Of a stretch of 64,000 bases of DNA, positions 32,433 through 41,077 are shown piece after piece. The stretch lies in assembly GCF_024300625.1 (NCBI RefSeq), contig NZ_CP101322.1:633992-697991 (forward strand), given 5' to 3'. Each line of letters starts with the position of its first letter. The first letter of the stretch is position 1. The position numbers and the translations under genes are program-made. Source of the stretch: Halovivax gelatinilyticus (GTDB lineage Archaea > Halobacteriota > Halobacteria > Halobacteriales > Natrialbaceae). The notes below the pieces were generated by a model. The model was not told where the DNA came from and searched no databases. It worked only from the letters and a program-made list of their open reading frames with translations.

Positions 32433-33194
32433 ATGCTCGCCGTCGTCGGAACGAGCGCGTCGGACACCGAATCGGTCGTCGTCGCCGGATCGCTGGCGCT
32501 GCTCGCGCTCGTTCACCTGATTCCGCGATTCCTGCCGCGCCCGGTGGCCACGCGACCGACCCTGCTATCGTTCGCCGGCGGCGTCTCGCTCGTCTACGCG
32601 TTCGTCCACCTATTTCCCGACCTGGACGAGCGACGCGAGGCCATCGACGGCGTCGACGTCATCGCGTTCACGCTCGCCGCCGAACACGTCTACGCCGTGG
32701 CGTTCGTCGGGCTCGCGGCGTTCTACGGGCTGGAACGACTGGCCACCGTCACGCGAAGTCACGAGTTCGCCCGCGATCTCGGCCCCGTCTCCGACGCGCC
32801 GGTCTTCTGGGTGCACGTCGCCGGCTTCGCCGTATACAACGCCGTCGTCGGATACGCGCTCGTCCAGGGTGAAACCGGCGCCGACAACACCGCGCTCTTC
32901 GCGGTCGCGATGGCGCTGCACCTGTTCGGCAACGACGAGGCGATGGCCACCCACCATCGAGAGCTGTACGCGACCTACGGGGAGTGGATCCTGGCCGGAG
33001 CCGTCCTCGTCGGCGGCGCAGTCGGGATCGCGATGACGCTCGATCCGGCCACCTACACCGTCGCGCTCGGCCTGCTGACCGGCGGGATCGTCTTCAACGC
33101 GATCAAGGACGAACTGCCGCGGACTCGCGAGAGCCGGTACTGGGCGTTTGCGGCCGGGGCACTCGGATACGGTACCGTGCTGGCGCTCGTCTAA
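32433..33194 (+). CDS. Polytopic membrane protein, possible metal-linked transporter
   Basis: A 253-residue protein with about eight hydrophobic segments. Polar residues sit inside or beside them in a repeating way: FVHLFPDLDER, AAEHVYAVAF, WVHVAGFAVYNAVVGY and LHLFGNDEAMATHHRELYA. The His/Glu/Asp positions recall ZIP-like metal transporters, but I do not see the full signature. It lies 58 nt after the previous membrane gene in the same direction. Its stop overlaps the convergent DUF5789 gene. Function uncertain. Confidence 0.7.
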   Translation: MLAVVGTSASDTESVVVAGSLALLALVHLIPRFLPRPVATRPTLLSFAGGVSLVYAFVHLFPDLDERREAIDGVDVIAFTLAAEHVYAVAFVGLAAFYGLERLATVTRSHEFARDLGPVSDAPVFWVHVAGFAVYNAVVGYALVQGETGADNTALFAVAMALHLFGNDEAMATHHRELYATYGEWILAGAVLVGGAVGIAMTLDPATYTVALGLLTGGIVFNAIKDELPRTRESRYWAFAAGALGYGTVLALV

Positions 33195-33580
33195 TCGGCA
33201 CCGTCGGCGCCGGTATCGCTCACCGCCGACTGCGACGATTCGTCCAGCTCCTGGAGGTCGCGTTCTGCATTAGCCTCGTGTCGGTCTCCTGCTTCACCGG
33301 TGATCTCGCCCAGGATAGCCTCGCGTGCCTCGGCTTCCGAGGCGAACTCGTCTGTGGCGAGCCGGTCGAACGCGCTCGCGAGCGACTCGGTCTCGTTGGG
33401 GAGATCGATCTCGTCTAGCGCGTACTCCCGAGATAGTTCCTCGCCGGTCACCGGGTACTGGACCTCTCCCAGGCGCGCCTCGACGTCGGCGACGATCGAC
33501 TCCGTCGTCTCCGCCCGGTCGGCCTTGCGCTCGTTTATTCGTCGTTGTGCGCGCTCTCGGTCGGCCGATTCGTCGGTCAT
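33191..33580 (-). CDS. DUF5789 family protein
   Basis: A 129-residue acidic soluble protein with the conserved block YPVTGEELSREYALDEIDLP, then NETESLASAFDRL. I recognise it as the small haloarchaeal DUF5789 family, of unknown function. The N-terminus is a charged helix (ADRERAQRRINERKADRAET). The start ATG is at 33580; upstream open frame is not conserved in character. Its stop overlaps the end of the convergent membrane gene by 4 nt. Confidence 0.75.
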   Translation of the reverse strand: MTDESADRERAQRRINERKADRAETTESIVADVEARLGEVQYPVTGEELSREYALDEIDLPNETESLASAFDRLATDEFASEAEAREAILGEITGEAGDRHEANAERDLQELDESSQSAVSDTGADGAD

Positions 33581-33701
33581 ACTGATCGATTCACCCCGCC
33601 CACTGGAAATGAACGGGCCTGCAGTAGCCGGCTCCCTCGGTCTGTGGGAGACGGCGGCTGATCGATTCCTCCGACTCGCGATCTGACCGAGGTCGGTGAC
33701 A

Positions 33702-33714
33702 ACGTGTAACACGT
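33702..33714. promoter_or_regulatory. Inverted repeat upstream of glutamate dehydrogenase
   Basis: ACGTGT-A-ACACGT is a perfect inverted repeat 66-78 nt upstream of the gdh start, in a plausible operator position. Confidence 0.35.
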
Positions 33715-33779
33715 CAGCAACGGACAACCCGGCGCCGAGACCGGAACTACGAAACCCTCTGGCTCCCATGGAGTAACCG

Positions 33780-35075
33780 ATGACCGCAAATGTTGCCGAA
33801 GAGGCGGGTGACGAACCCACGGAAAACGAGCCGGAGACGGCCCTAGAAACCGCCAGACGCCAGCTCGCGCGCGCTTCGTCTCACGTCGACATCGACCCGG
33901 CGGTGGTCGACCGACTCAAACAGACGCGGAAGATCCACGAGGTAACGATGCCGCTCCGACGCGACGACGGCAGCGTCGAGATGCTCACCGGCTTTCGCGC
34001 CCAGCACGACAGCGTGCGCGGGCCGTACAAGGGCGGCCTTCGCTATCATCCGGAGGTCTCCCGCGAGGAGTGTGCCGGCCTCGCCATGTGGATGACGTGG
34101 AAGTGTGCCGTGATGGACCTGCCCTTCGGCGGGGCCAAAGGCGGCGTCGTCGTCGATCCGAAGCAGCTCAGTTCGAGCGAGAAGGAGCGGCTCACCCGCC
34201 GGTTCACCCAGGAAATCCGATCGGCGATCGGCCCGACGAAGGACATCCCCGCGCCGGACATGGGGACCGACCCGCAGACGATGGCCTGGATAATGGACGC
34301 CTACAGCATGCAAGAAGACGAGACCATCCCGGGCGTCGTCACCGGCAAATTGCCCGCCGTCGGAGGCAGCCCCGGTCGCGAGGAGTCGCCGGGACGCAGC
34401 GTCGCGATCATCACGCGCGAGGCCTGCGACTACTACGACTACGACCTGGAAGAGACGTCGGTCGCCGTCCAGGGGTTCGGGAGCGTCGGCGCTAACGCCG
34501 CCCGCCTGCTACACGAGTGGGGCGCGAACATCGTCGCCGTCAGCGACGTCAACGGCGCTCGCTACGACGAGTCGGGAATCGACGTCGACGAAATTCCCTC
34601 TCACGATACCGAGCCGGAGGCGGTCACCGCCGCGACCGGCGTCGGAACGAAGATTCCGAACGCGGAGTTGCTCGAACTGGACGTCGACGTCCTCATTCCC
34701 GCGGCGATCGGAAACGTCCTCACTGAGGATAATGCGAACGACGTGAAAGCGGACATGATCGTCGAGGGCGCGAACGGCCCGACCACGTTCGCCGCCGGGG
34801 CCATCTTCAACGAGCGTGACATTCCGGTCATCCCCGACATTCTCGCGAACGCCGGCGGCGTGACGGTGAGCTACTACGAGTGGCTCCAGGGCGTCAACCG
34901 CCGGAAGTGGAGCCTAGAACGCGTCCACCGCGAACTCGAAGGGGATATGCTCGCCGCCTGGGAGAGCGTGAAAGACGAAGTCGACGAGCGCGACCTGGCC
35001 TGGCGTGACGCCGCCTACGTCGTCGCTCTCAAACGGATCGCCGCCGCCCACGAGGCACGCGGCGTCTGGCCCTGA
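33780..35075 (+). CDS. gdhB: Glutamate dehydrogenase
   Basis: A 431-residue Glu/Leu/Phe/Val dehydrogenase, which interconverts glutamate and 2-oxoglutarate plus ammonia. The N-terminal domain has [13 protein letters not shown] and the catalytic-lysine region [14 protein letters not shown]; the C-terminal Rossmann domain has [20 protein letters not shown]. It also has [15 protein letters not shown] and VEGANGPTT, both typical of the family. Coenzyme preference cannot be read safely. It would deaminate glutamate from peptide breakdown, matching the peptidase-rich region downstream. An acidic leader of about 25 residues precedes the core. Confidence 0.92.
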   Translation: MTANVAEEAGDEPTENEPETALETARRQLARASSHVDIDPAVVDRLKQTRKIHEVTMPLRRDDGSVEMLTGFRAQHDSVRGPYKGGLRYHPEVSREECAGLAMWMTWKCAVMDLPFGGAKGGVVVDPKQLSSSEKERLTRRFTQEIRSAIGPTKDIPAPDMGTDPQTMAWIMDAYSMQEDETIPGVVTGKLPAVGGSPGREESPGRSVAIITREACDYYDYDLEETSVAVQGFGSVGANAARLLHEWGANIVAVSDVNGARYDESGIDVDEIPSHDTEPEAVTAATGVGTKIPNAELLELDVDVLIPAAIGNVLTEDNANDVKADMIVEGANGPTTFAAGAIFNERDIPVIPDILANAGGVTVSYYEWLQGVNRRKWSLERVHRELEGDMLAAWESVKDEVDERDLAWRDAAYVVALKRIAAAHEARGVWP

Positions 35076-35243
35076 TTCTGAGCGCGGTTGCGCCGACCGA
35101 CGTCTCCCGTTCGATCGCAGTTTCGGTCCGATTCGCCGCCAGGTAGCCGTCTGCCAGTCTGGGGCCGTCAGTCATCTCGAGCGCGTGAAACGCGGCTGAG
35201 CCGACGCAAAACCCTTCGGCGCTGGCCGACAAACACTAGATAA

Positions 35244-35894
35244 ATGGGGGGCGAAACCGACCGTATCGAGCATCCGATCTTCGCCAGAGCGTACGCTCGG
35301 TTCGACTCCTTCGACAGACTCGCATTCGGCGCTCACCGTCGCTGGCTGGCCGACGGACTCGAGGGACGGATCGTCGATCTGGGCGCCGGCGACGGGGCGA
35401 TGATCCCCTACGTCGAGGACGCGATCGGCGATCCGGCCCGACTCGAGTACCACGCCGTCGAACCGGATTCGACGATGCGCTCACACGCCCGCGATCGCGC
35501 CCGGCGACTCGGGTTTCCCGCGACGTTCCACGACGCGCGGGCCGAATCGCTCCCGTTCGACGACGACAGCGTCGACGTCGTCGTCTCGTCGCTCGTGTTC
35601 TGCTCGATCGCAGATCCCGAGGCCGCCGTCGACGAGATCGCCCGCGTCCTTCGTCCCGGCGGCGAGCTTCGCGTTCTCGAACACGTGGGCGGCGACGGCT
35701 GGTACCGGCGCGTCCAGTCCGCCCTGACGCCGGCGTGGAAGCGCGTCGCCGGTGGCTGTCACCTCGATCGCGACACGATCGAACGGTTCGAGGACCACGA
35801 CGCGTTCGAGGCGGCCGCGTTCGACCGAACCGGCGCCCGGACGTACCCGGCCGCCCCCGTCGTCCGCGGCCGACTGCGACGTCGCGCCGACTGA
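35244..35894 (+). CDS. SAM-dependent methyltransferase
   Basis: A 216-residue class I methyltransferase of the Methyltransf_11 type. Motif I is RIVDLGAGDGAMIPYV (about residues 43-58), then EYHAVEPDSTMR, LPFDDDSVDVVVSSLVFCSI and RVLRPGGELRVLEHV. The C-terminal WKRVAGGCHLDRDT resembles UbiE/MenG-like and METTL7-like small-molecule methyltransferases. The substrate is unknown. It stands alone between gdh and an MFS gene. Confidence 0.82.
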   Translation: MGGETDRIEHPIFARAYARFDSFDRLAFGAHRRWLADGLEGRIVDLGAGDGAMIPYVEDAIGDPARLEYHAVEPDSTMRSHARDRARRLGFPATFHDARAESLPFDDDSVDVVVSSLVFCSIADPEAAVDEIARVLRPGGELRVLEHVGGDGWYRRVQSALTPAWKRVAGGCHLDRDTIERFEDHDAFEAAAFDRTGARTYPAAPVVRGRLRRRAD

Positions 35895-36006
35895 CTCGCG
35901 GGGCTTCGACGACGCACCCAACCACATTGCGGAACTGATTGCCGGCTGAAGGGGCGAGTCGTTCCGCATTCCGAATCGCTAATGAGCGAGAGCGTCCCTA
36001 CCCACC

Positions 36007-37290
36007 ATGGTCAACTCTCGGGCGGTGGTCAAGTACTACCTGTACAAGGCCACCGAGGCGGTCGAGTTCTACCGCCCGATCATGTACCTCTACTTTCTCT
36101 CGCAGGGTCTTTCCTTCACGCACATCGTCATCATCGAGGCCCTCTACAACGTGACGACCGTCGTCGGCGAGGTGCCGACCGGGTACGTCGGCGACCGAAT
36201 CGGTCGGCGAAAAAGCTTACTCGTCGGCGCGGCGCTCATCACGGCCACGCTGGTTGGAATCGCCCTCGCGAGTTCGTTCGTCGCGTTCGCGCTGCTCTTT
36301 ATTTGCTGGTCGCTCGGCTACAACTTCCGGTCGGGGACCGAAGACGCCTGGGTCTACGAGACGCTCGCCGACACCGACGACACGAAGGCGTTCACCCGCG
36401 TGCGCGGTCGCGGCCAGTCGGTCGCGCTGACGGCCGGCGTCGGCGCCTCGCTCGTCGGCGGCTATCTCGGCGGAATCGACCTATCCTTGCCGTTTCTCGC
36501 CGCCGCGCTGTTCACCGGCCTTGGAATGGTCGTCATCGTCACCCTCGACGAGCCGAGAACCTACGAGGAGAGCGACTCCAGCGAGATGAGCATCCGGGAG
36601 GCGCTGGACGTCGTCGCGTCGGCCGTCGGTCAGCGCAAGCTGCGCTCGTTCATCCTCTACTACTTCGTGCTCTTCTCGGCGATCACCTACCTCGTCTTCA
36701 TCTTCCTGCAACCGGTCTTCGAGGACGTCCTCACGGACCTCGATCCGGGCGTCACGCTCGTCGTCCCGCTGCCGGCCATCGACGCCTACACCCTCTCGAT
36801 CGGCGCCGGAAACGTCGAGACGCTGCTCGGCGGATACTACGCCGCGATCAGTCTCGTCTCGGCGGCCGTCACCTACCGGATCGGCGCCATCCGCGAGCGG
36901 GTCGGCCTTCGCGGCTGGTTCGTCGTCGTTCCCCTGATCGTCGGCGCGTTGCTCGTCTCGATGGCCGTCGTCCCCGCGATGGCGTTCGTGGCGCTCTTCG
37001 TCGGCTGGGCGGTCGTCGAGCCGACGCGCGTGCTCGCCGGTCAGTACGTAAACGACCGCGTCGAGACGCTCGGGCGGGCGACCGTCCTCTCCGCCATGGC
37101 GATGGTGAGCGCGCTCACGGTCATCCCGTTCCAGCTCGGAAGCGGCGTCCTCTCAGACCTCGTCTCGCCGCTGTACGCCCTCACGATAGCCGGCGGACTG
37201 TTGATCGTCGGCTCCCTCGCGATACTGGCGTGGGAGTCGCCGATTCCGGAATCGTCGGCCGACGCGGCCGGGACCGAGCCGACGGACTGA
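36007..37290 (+). CDS. Major facilitator superfamily transporter
   Basis: A 427-residue transporter with about twelve membrane helices. The MFS motif A in the loop between helices 2 and 3 reads GYVGDRIGRRKSLLVGA. A related signature in the second half is weak. A long cytoplasmic loop (about 185-220) separates the halves. The opening NSRAVVKYYLYKATEAVEFY resembles DUF3543-free MFS proteins of unknown substrate. It probably exports a small molecule; the substrate is not predictable. Confidence 0.85.
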   Translation: MVNSRAVVKYYLYKATEAVEFYRPIMYLYFLSQGLSFTHIVIIEALYNVTTVVGEVPTGYVGDRIGRRKSLLVGAALITATLVGIALASSFVAFALLFICWSLGYNFRSGTEDAWVYETLADTDDTKAFTRVRGRGQSVALTAGVGASLVGGYLGGIDLSLPFLAAALFTGLGMVVIVTLDEPRTYEESDSSEMSIREALDVVASAVGQRKLRSFILYYFVLFSAITYLVFIFLQPVFEDVLTDLDPGVTLVVPLPAIDAYTLSIGAGNVETLLGGYYAAISLVSAAVTYRIGAIRERVGLRGWFVVVPLIVGALLVSMAVVPAMAFVALFVGWAVVEPTRVLAGQYVNDRVETLGRATVLSAMAMVSALTVIPFQLGSGVLSDLVSPLYALTIAGGLLIVGSLAILAWESPIPESSADAAGTEPTD

Positions 37291-37367
37291 CGAGGGCCCG
37301 CCGCTGAATTCTCGGACGGGTTCGAGCACACTCGGCAGGTTCGGGCACGCTTAAGCCGAGCCAACGC

Positions 37368-37805
37368 GTGTCACCGATCGTGCGAACGAGTTTCAATATT
37401 CCGGACGACGTGCTGGAGAAATTCGACGAGATCTGGCGTTCACAGGGGTTCAGTTCCCGCTCGCGCGCGGCCAGAGAGGCGATGCAGGAGTACATCGAAT
37501 CGCACCAGACGTTAGACGAACGGACCGGGACCGTGGCGGCGGTCGTCGTCTTCGATTACGTCTACCACGACGTCGTCGCGGACGTCCACGAGATTCAACA
37601 CGAGTTCGAAGACGTCGTCAACGCCTCGAGCCACGTCCACCACGGCGAGTGGTGTCTCGAGACGGTCCACTGTACGGGAGACGCGGACGAGGTGCGAAAA
37701 CTCGTCTACCGGCTACGCAACTTCGACGCGGTTCGCCGGGTGAAGCTGATGGTGGTCGATAGCGACGAAGAAAGACGCGATAACGAAGTCGAACCTCGAG
37801 GGTAA
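37368..37805 (+). CDS. nikR: Nickel-responsive regulator NikR
   Basis: A 145-residue regulator. Residues 1-48 form a ribbon-helix-helix DNA-binding domain (VRTSFNIPDDVLEKFDEIW, SRSRAAREAMQEYIES), followed by an ACT-like nickel-binding domain. The four high-affinity nickel ligands of E. coli NikR align with His78, His89, His91 and Cys96 (in HEIQH, ASSHVHHGEWCLE). With nickel bound it should repress nickel uptake. It starts with GTG. The nickel/cobalt transporter follows after 112 bp with its own operator-like site. Confidence 0.92.
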   Translation: MSPIVRTSFNIPDDVLEKFDEIWRSQGFSSRSRAAREAMQEYIESHQTLDERTGTVAAVVVFDYVYHDVVADVHEIQHEFEDVVNASSHVHHGEWCLETVHCTGDADEVRKLVYRLRNFDAVRRVKLMVVDSDEERRDNEVEPRG

Positions 37806-37868
37806 CGCCACAGGTGTGACCCCGCACGCACTTTGGGGACGATGCTGCCGGATTATTACGCCACCCCG

Positions 37869-37883
37869 TGTTACATCGTAACA
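37869..37883 (+). promoter_or_regulatory. Candidate NikR operator
   Basis: TGTTAC-ATC-GTAACA is a perfect 6-bp inverted repeat with a 3-nt centre, immediately upstream of a TATA-like GCTATATC (37885-37892), which itself is about 26 nt from the transporter start at 37918. A repressor bound here would block TFB/TBP access. Confidence 0.55.
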
Positions 37884-37917
37884 AGCTATATCGGCGACCG
37901 GCCGCTCGGTTCGACGT

Positions 37918-38817
37918 ATGATCCCGGATGGAACGCTCGGACTGTACCTGGGCGTGATGGTCCTCGGCGCGGTGCACGGAATCCTCCCCGACCACGGGTG
38001 GCCCGTCGCCGCGATGTACGCGATGAATCAGAAGCGAACGTGGTTGCACGGGCTGGCTTCGGGGTTCATCCTCGGCTTCGGTCACCTCGTCAGCAGCATC
38101 ACCGTCGTACTCGTCTACTTCTGGGCGCTGAGTTACTTCGACCTGACCGAGATCCACGGACTCCACTACCTCGCAGGGGCCGTCCTGATCATCCTCGGCG
38201 TTCGCGAGTACGTCCGCGGTGGCCACTCGCACGACCACGTCCACGCCGACGAAGACGGACACGATCACGACGACCACGACCACGACGATCACGCCCATGC
38301 TCAGGACGGCGAGCACGATCACGCACACGACGACCATGCCCACGACGACGGACAAGTTCACGACCACGACCACGACGATCACGATCACGACGATCACGCC
38401 CATGCCCACGATGGCGGACACGATCACGGCCCGGAGAGTCCGGGCTGGCTACGAAAGATCAAGATGGCGATCCCGTTCGTCGGTTCCGACGAGGCACACG
38501 AACACACCCACTCGCTCGAAGAGCGGGCCGACGAACGCGGTCTCTACGGGATCGCCGCGTTCGCGTTCCTCCTCGGGTTCGCACACAACGAGGAGATCGA
38601 GATCATCGCCATCTGCACGGGGTCGGACCAGTGTCTCGAACTCATGTTCGCCTACGCGCTCACGGTGCTCATCGCCGTCGTGGCCATGACGTTGCTGCTC
38701 ATCGCCGGGTTCGAACGCTACAAAGACCGAATAGAGCAGTACCAGGGATACCTGCCGACGATCACCGCAGCCGTGCTGGTCATCATGGGACTCGCGTTCA
38801 TCGCTGGTGTTTTCTGA
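37918..38817 (+). CDS. Nickel/cobalt transporter with His/Asp-rich loop
   Basis: A 299-residue membrane protein of the nickel/cobalt transporter (NiCoT/UreH/RcnA-like) group. Helix 1 has the HX4DH signature (His20, Asp25, His26 in HGILPDH), helix 2 has GFGHLVSS, and the second half has LGFAHNEEIEI. Between helices 3 and 4 lies a loop of about 75 residues (about 100-175) made almost only of His and Asp, able to bind many metal ions. It sits directly behind nikR and a candidate operator, which supports nickel. Uptake is more likely than efflux under NikR control, but the His-rich loop also occurs in exporters. Confidence 0.85.
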   Translation: MIPDGTLGLYLGVMVLGAVHGILPDHGWPVAAMYAMNQKRTWLHGLASGFILGFGHLVSSITVVLVYFWALSYFDLTEIHGLHYLAGAVLIILGVREYVRGGHSHDHVHADEDGHDHDDHDHDDHAHAQDGEHDHAHDDHAHDDGQVHDHDHDDHDHDDHAHAHDGGHDHGPESPGWLRKIKMAIPFVGSDEAHEHTHSLEERADERGLYGIAAFAFLLGFAHNEEIEIIAICTGSDQCLELMFAYALTVLIAVVAMTLLLIAGFERYKDRIEQYQGYLPTITAAVLVIMGLAFIAGVF

Positions 38818-38912
38818 TACGTTCGTAGGCCCCCCAGTCTATCGATTATGACGATTCGTCTCGTTCGTACTAAGTAGCTATTTGTGGTCCCGGGAACCCA
38901 TCTACAGTGGGT

Positions 38913-39437
38913 ATGGAAAACACACCAGAATCTGACCTTCTTCCGAACGTTGAAACGATCACCGAGGGCGTCGAGGTCGTCTCGAACGTCTACGACCAGC
39001 CAGGAATCGAGACGCTCGAAGGTCGCATGGGGCTTCTCCTGCAGGGAGCGGACGTACAGAGCCACTTCATCGAGATGCCGCCGGGGATGTTCACGCCCGA
39101 GCACGCCCACGAAACGGAGTCGATCATCGTGACGTTGCGCGGCGAGTGGATCCTGTGCGCCGACGGAAACCGCCGCGTGATGGAGGCGGGCGACGTCTTC
39201 TGGTTCGGGCCGGGCGTCGCGACCGGCTACGAAGTGCCGCCGACGTTCGAGGATGAGGCGCTCATCCTCGTCTTCAAGGGTCACCTCTCGGACGGATCCA
39301 GGGAGGGCTTCGTCGAGTACATTACTGAGGAGATGAATCCCCACCTCGAGGCAGAGCGCGAGGACGGAACGCCGTTTACGTTCGACGAAATCCCCGACGA
39401 CCACCCCGCCAAAGAGTTCGCCGCATCGCTCGACTAG
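38913..39437 (+). CDS. Cupin-domain protein
   Basis: A 174-residue protein with a conserved double-stranded beta-helix: PPGMFTPEHAHETESIIVTL carries the metal-binding HxHxxxE of cupin motif 1, and MEAGDVFWFGPGVATGYEVP matches motif 2, though the usual His there is not obvious. It may be a small-molecule binding protein or dioxygenase/isomerase; no substrate can be named. The M32 peptidase gene starts one base after its stop, so they are co-translated. ATG 38913 is preferred over GTG 38907. Confidence 0.8.
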   Translation: MENTPESDLLPNVETITEGVEVVSNVYDQPGIETLEGRMGLLLQGADVQSHFIEMPPGMFTPEHAHETESIIVTLRGEWILCADGNRRVMEAGDVFWFGPGVATGYEVPPTFEDEALILVFKGHLSDGSREGFVEYITEEMNPHLEAEREDGTPFTFDEIPDDHPAKEFAASLD

Positions 39438-39438
39438 A

Positions 39439-40944
39439 ATGGCCGACACATCCGACGCGTACCAGACGTTCGAACAACACGTCGAGCGGATGATACAGGT
39501 GAGCCACGCCTCGCGAATCCTCGACTGGGACCAACAGGTGACGATGCCCGAGGGCGGAACCGCCGCGCGCTCGCGCCAACTCGCCACCCTATCGGGTATC
39601 GAACACGAACTCCTGTGCGACGACGAGCTCGGGACCCTCCTCGACGAACTCGACGGCGCGGAGCTTGACCCGGTCCGGGCGGCAAACGTTCGCGAAATCC
39701 GCCGCAGGCACGACCGGGAGGTCCGCGTTCCGAGCGACCTCGTCGAACGAACGAGGCGGGCCCGGAGCGACGCCTTCGAGACCTGGAGCGAAGCGAAAGC
39801 CGCGGACGACTTCGCGACATTCGCGCCGGCGCTCGAAAACTTGATCGAGCTCCGTCGGGAGTACGCGGCGTGCGTGGCCCCCGACCGGGATCCCTATCGG
39901 GTTCTCTTCGAAGAGTTCGAACCGTACGTCGAGTTCGACCGGGCGGTCGAGATTCTCGATACGCTTCGCAAGGAGATTCCGCCGCTGATCGACGCGATCC
40001 GCCGGAGCGACGTCTCGCCCGACGACGGCGCCTTCAAGGGGTCGTTCGACCCGACGAAGCAGGAGTCGTTCGTTCGCGACGTGCTCTCGGACCTGGGCTA
40101 CGACTGGGACCGGGGACGGCTCGATACGTCACCCCATCCGTTCCAGCGAGGGTCCCCGTACGATGCGAGACTCACGACGCGATTCGACCGGACGAACCCG
40201 CTGGACGGGCTGACGAGTGCGGTACACGAGTTCGGACACGCGCTCTACGTACAGAACCTGCCCCGAGAGCACTACGGGTCGCCGGTCGGCGAGCCACGCG
40301 ACATGGTGGTCCACGAGTCCCAGTCGCGGTTCTGGGAGAACCACGTGGGCCGCTCGCGGGCGTTCTGGGAACGGACGCTCTCGATCGTCCGGGAGCACTT
40401 CCCGCAGCTCGATGACCTCACGGTCGAGCGGGCCTACCGGAGCGCCAACGTCGTGACCCCGGACACGCCGATACGCGTAGCCGCGGACGAACTCTCCTAC
40501 CACCTCCACATCGTCGTGCGGTTCGAAATCGAGCGGGCGCTCGTCCGAGACGAACTCGACGTGTCCGAGGTGCCCGCCATCTGGAACGAAAAGATGGAAT
40601 CCTACCTCGGGTGTTCGCCGGAGTCGGCGGCCGAGGGCCCGCTCCAAGACGTCCACTGGAGCAACGCTACGTTCGGGTACTTCCCGACGTACTCGCTCGG
40701 TAGCGCGGCGGCCGCGCAGTTTCGGTCGGCATTCGAGGCGGCTGTCGGCCCCGTAGACGAGGTCGTTCGAGACGACGGTTTCGAGCCGGTGTCCGAGTGG
40801 CTCCGCGAGAACGTCCACCGCCACGGCAAGCGGTTCAGGACCGACGATCTTCTGATCGAAGCGACCGGAGAGCCGCTCACCGCGGATCCGCTAGTGAACT
40901 ACCTGCGGGAGAAGTACGGACGACTGTACGCTATTTCGGGGTAA
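39439..40944 (+). CDS. Carboxypeptidase Taq (M32 family)
   Basis: A 501-residue cytosolic zinc metallocarboxypeptidase. The active-site HEFGH is at residues 263-267, followed by the family motif HESQSRFWEN (third zinc ligand Glu). The opening FEQHVERMIQVSHASRILDW, then DQQVTMPEGG, is the standard M32 N-terminus. It removes C-terminal amino acids from peptides. Full length for the family. It is coupled to the upstream cupin gene. Confidence 0.93.
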   Translation: MADTSDAYQTFEQHVERMIQVSHASRILDWDQQVTMPEGGTAARSRQLATLSGIEHELLCDDELGTLLDELDGAELDPVRAANVREIRRRHDREVRVPSDLVERTRRARSDAFETWSEAKAADDFATFAPALENLIELRREYAACVAPDRDPYRVLFEEFEPYVEFDRAVEILDTLRKEIPPLIDAIRRSDVSPDDGAFKGSFDPTKQESFVRDVLSDLGYDWDRGRLDTSPHPFQRGSPYDARLTTRFDRTNPLDGLTSAVHEFGHALYVQNLPREHYGSPVGEPRDMVVHESQSRFWENHVGRSRAFWERTLSIVREHFPQLDDLTVERAYRSANVVTPDTPIRVAADELSYHLHIVVRFEIERALVRDELDVSEVPAIWNEKMESYLGCSPESAAEGPLQDVHWSNATFGYFPTYSLGSAAAAQFRSAFEAAVGPVDEVVRDDGFEPVSEWLRENVHRHGKRFRTDDLLIEATGEPLTADPLVNYLREKYGRLYAISG

Positions 40945-41077
40945 GTCCGTACGGACCGATCGACGCCGCTGACCCGCCTCAGCAATTCCGGTATGAACGA
41001 GGCGGCGAATCCGTAATAATCCGGCCACCCGGGACGGCTATCCCCACCCTCATTAGGAGCCCGACGCAAGGTACCGT

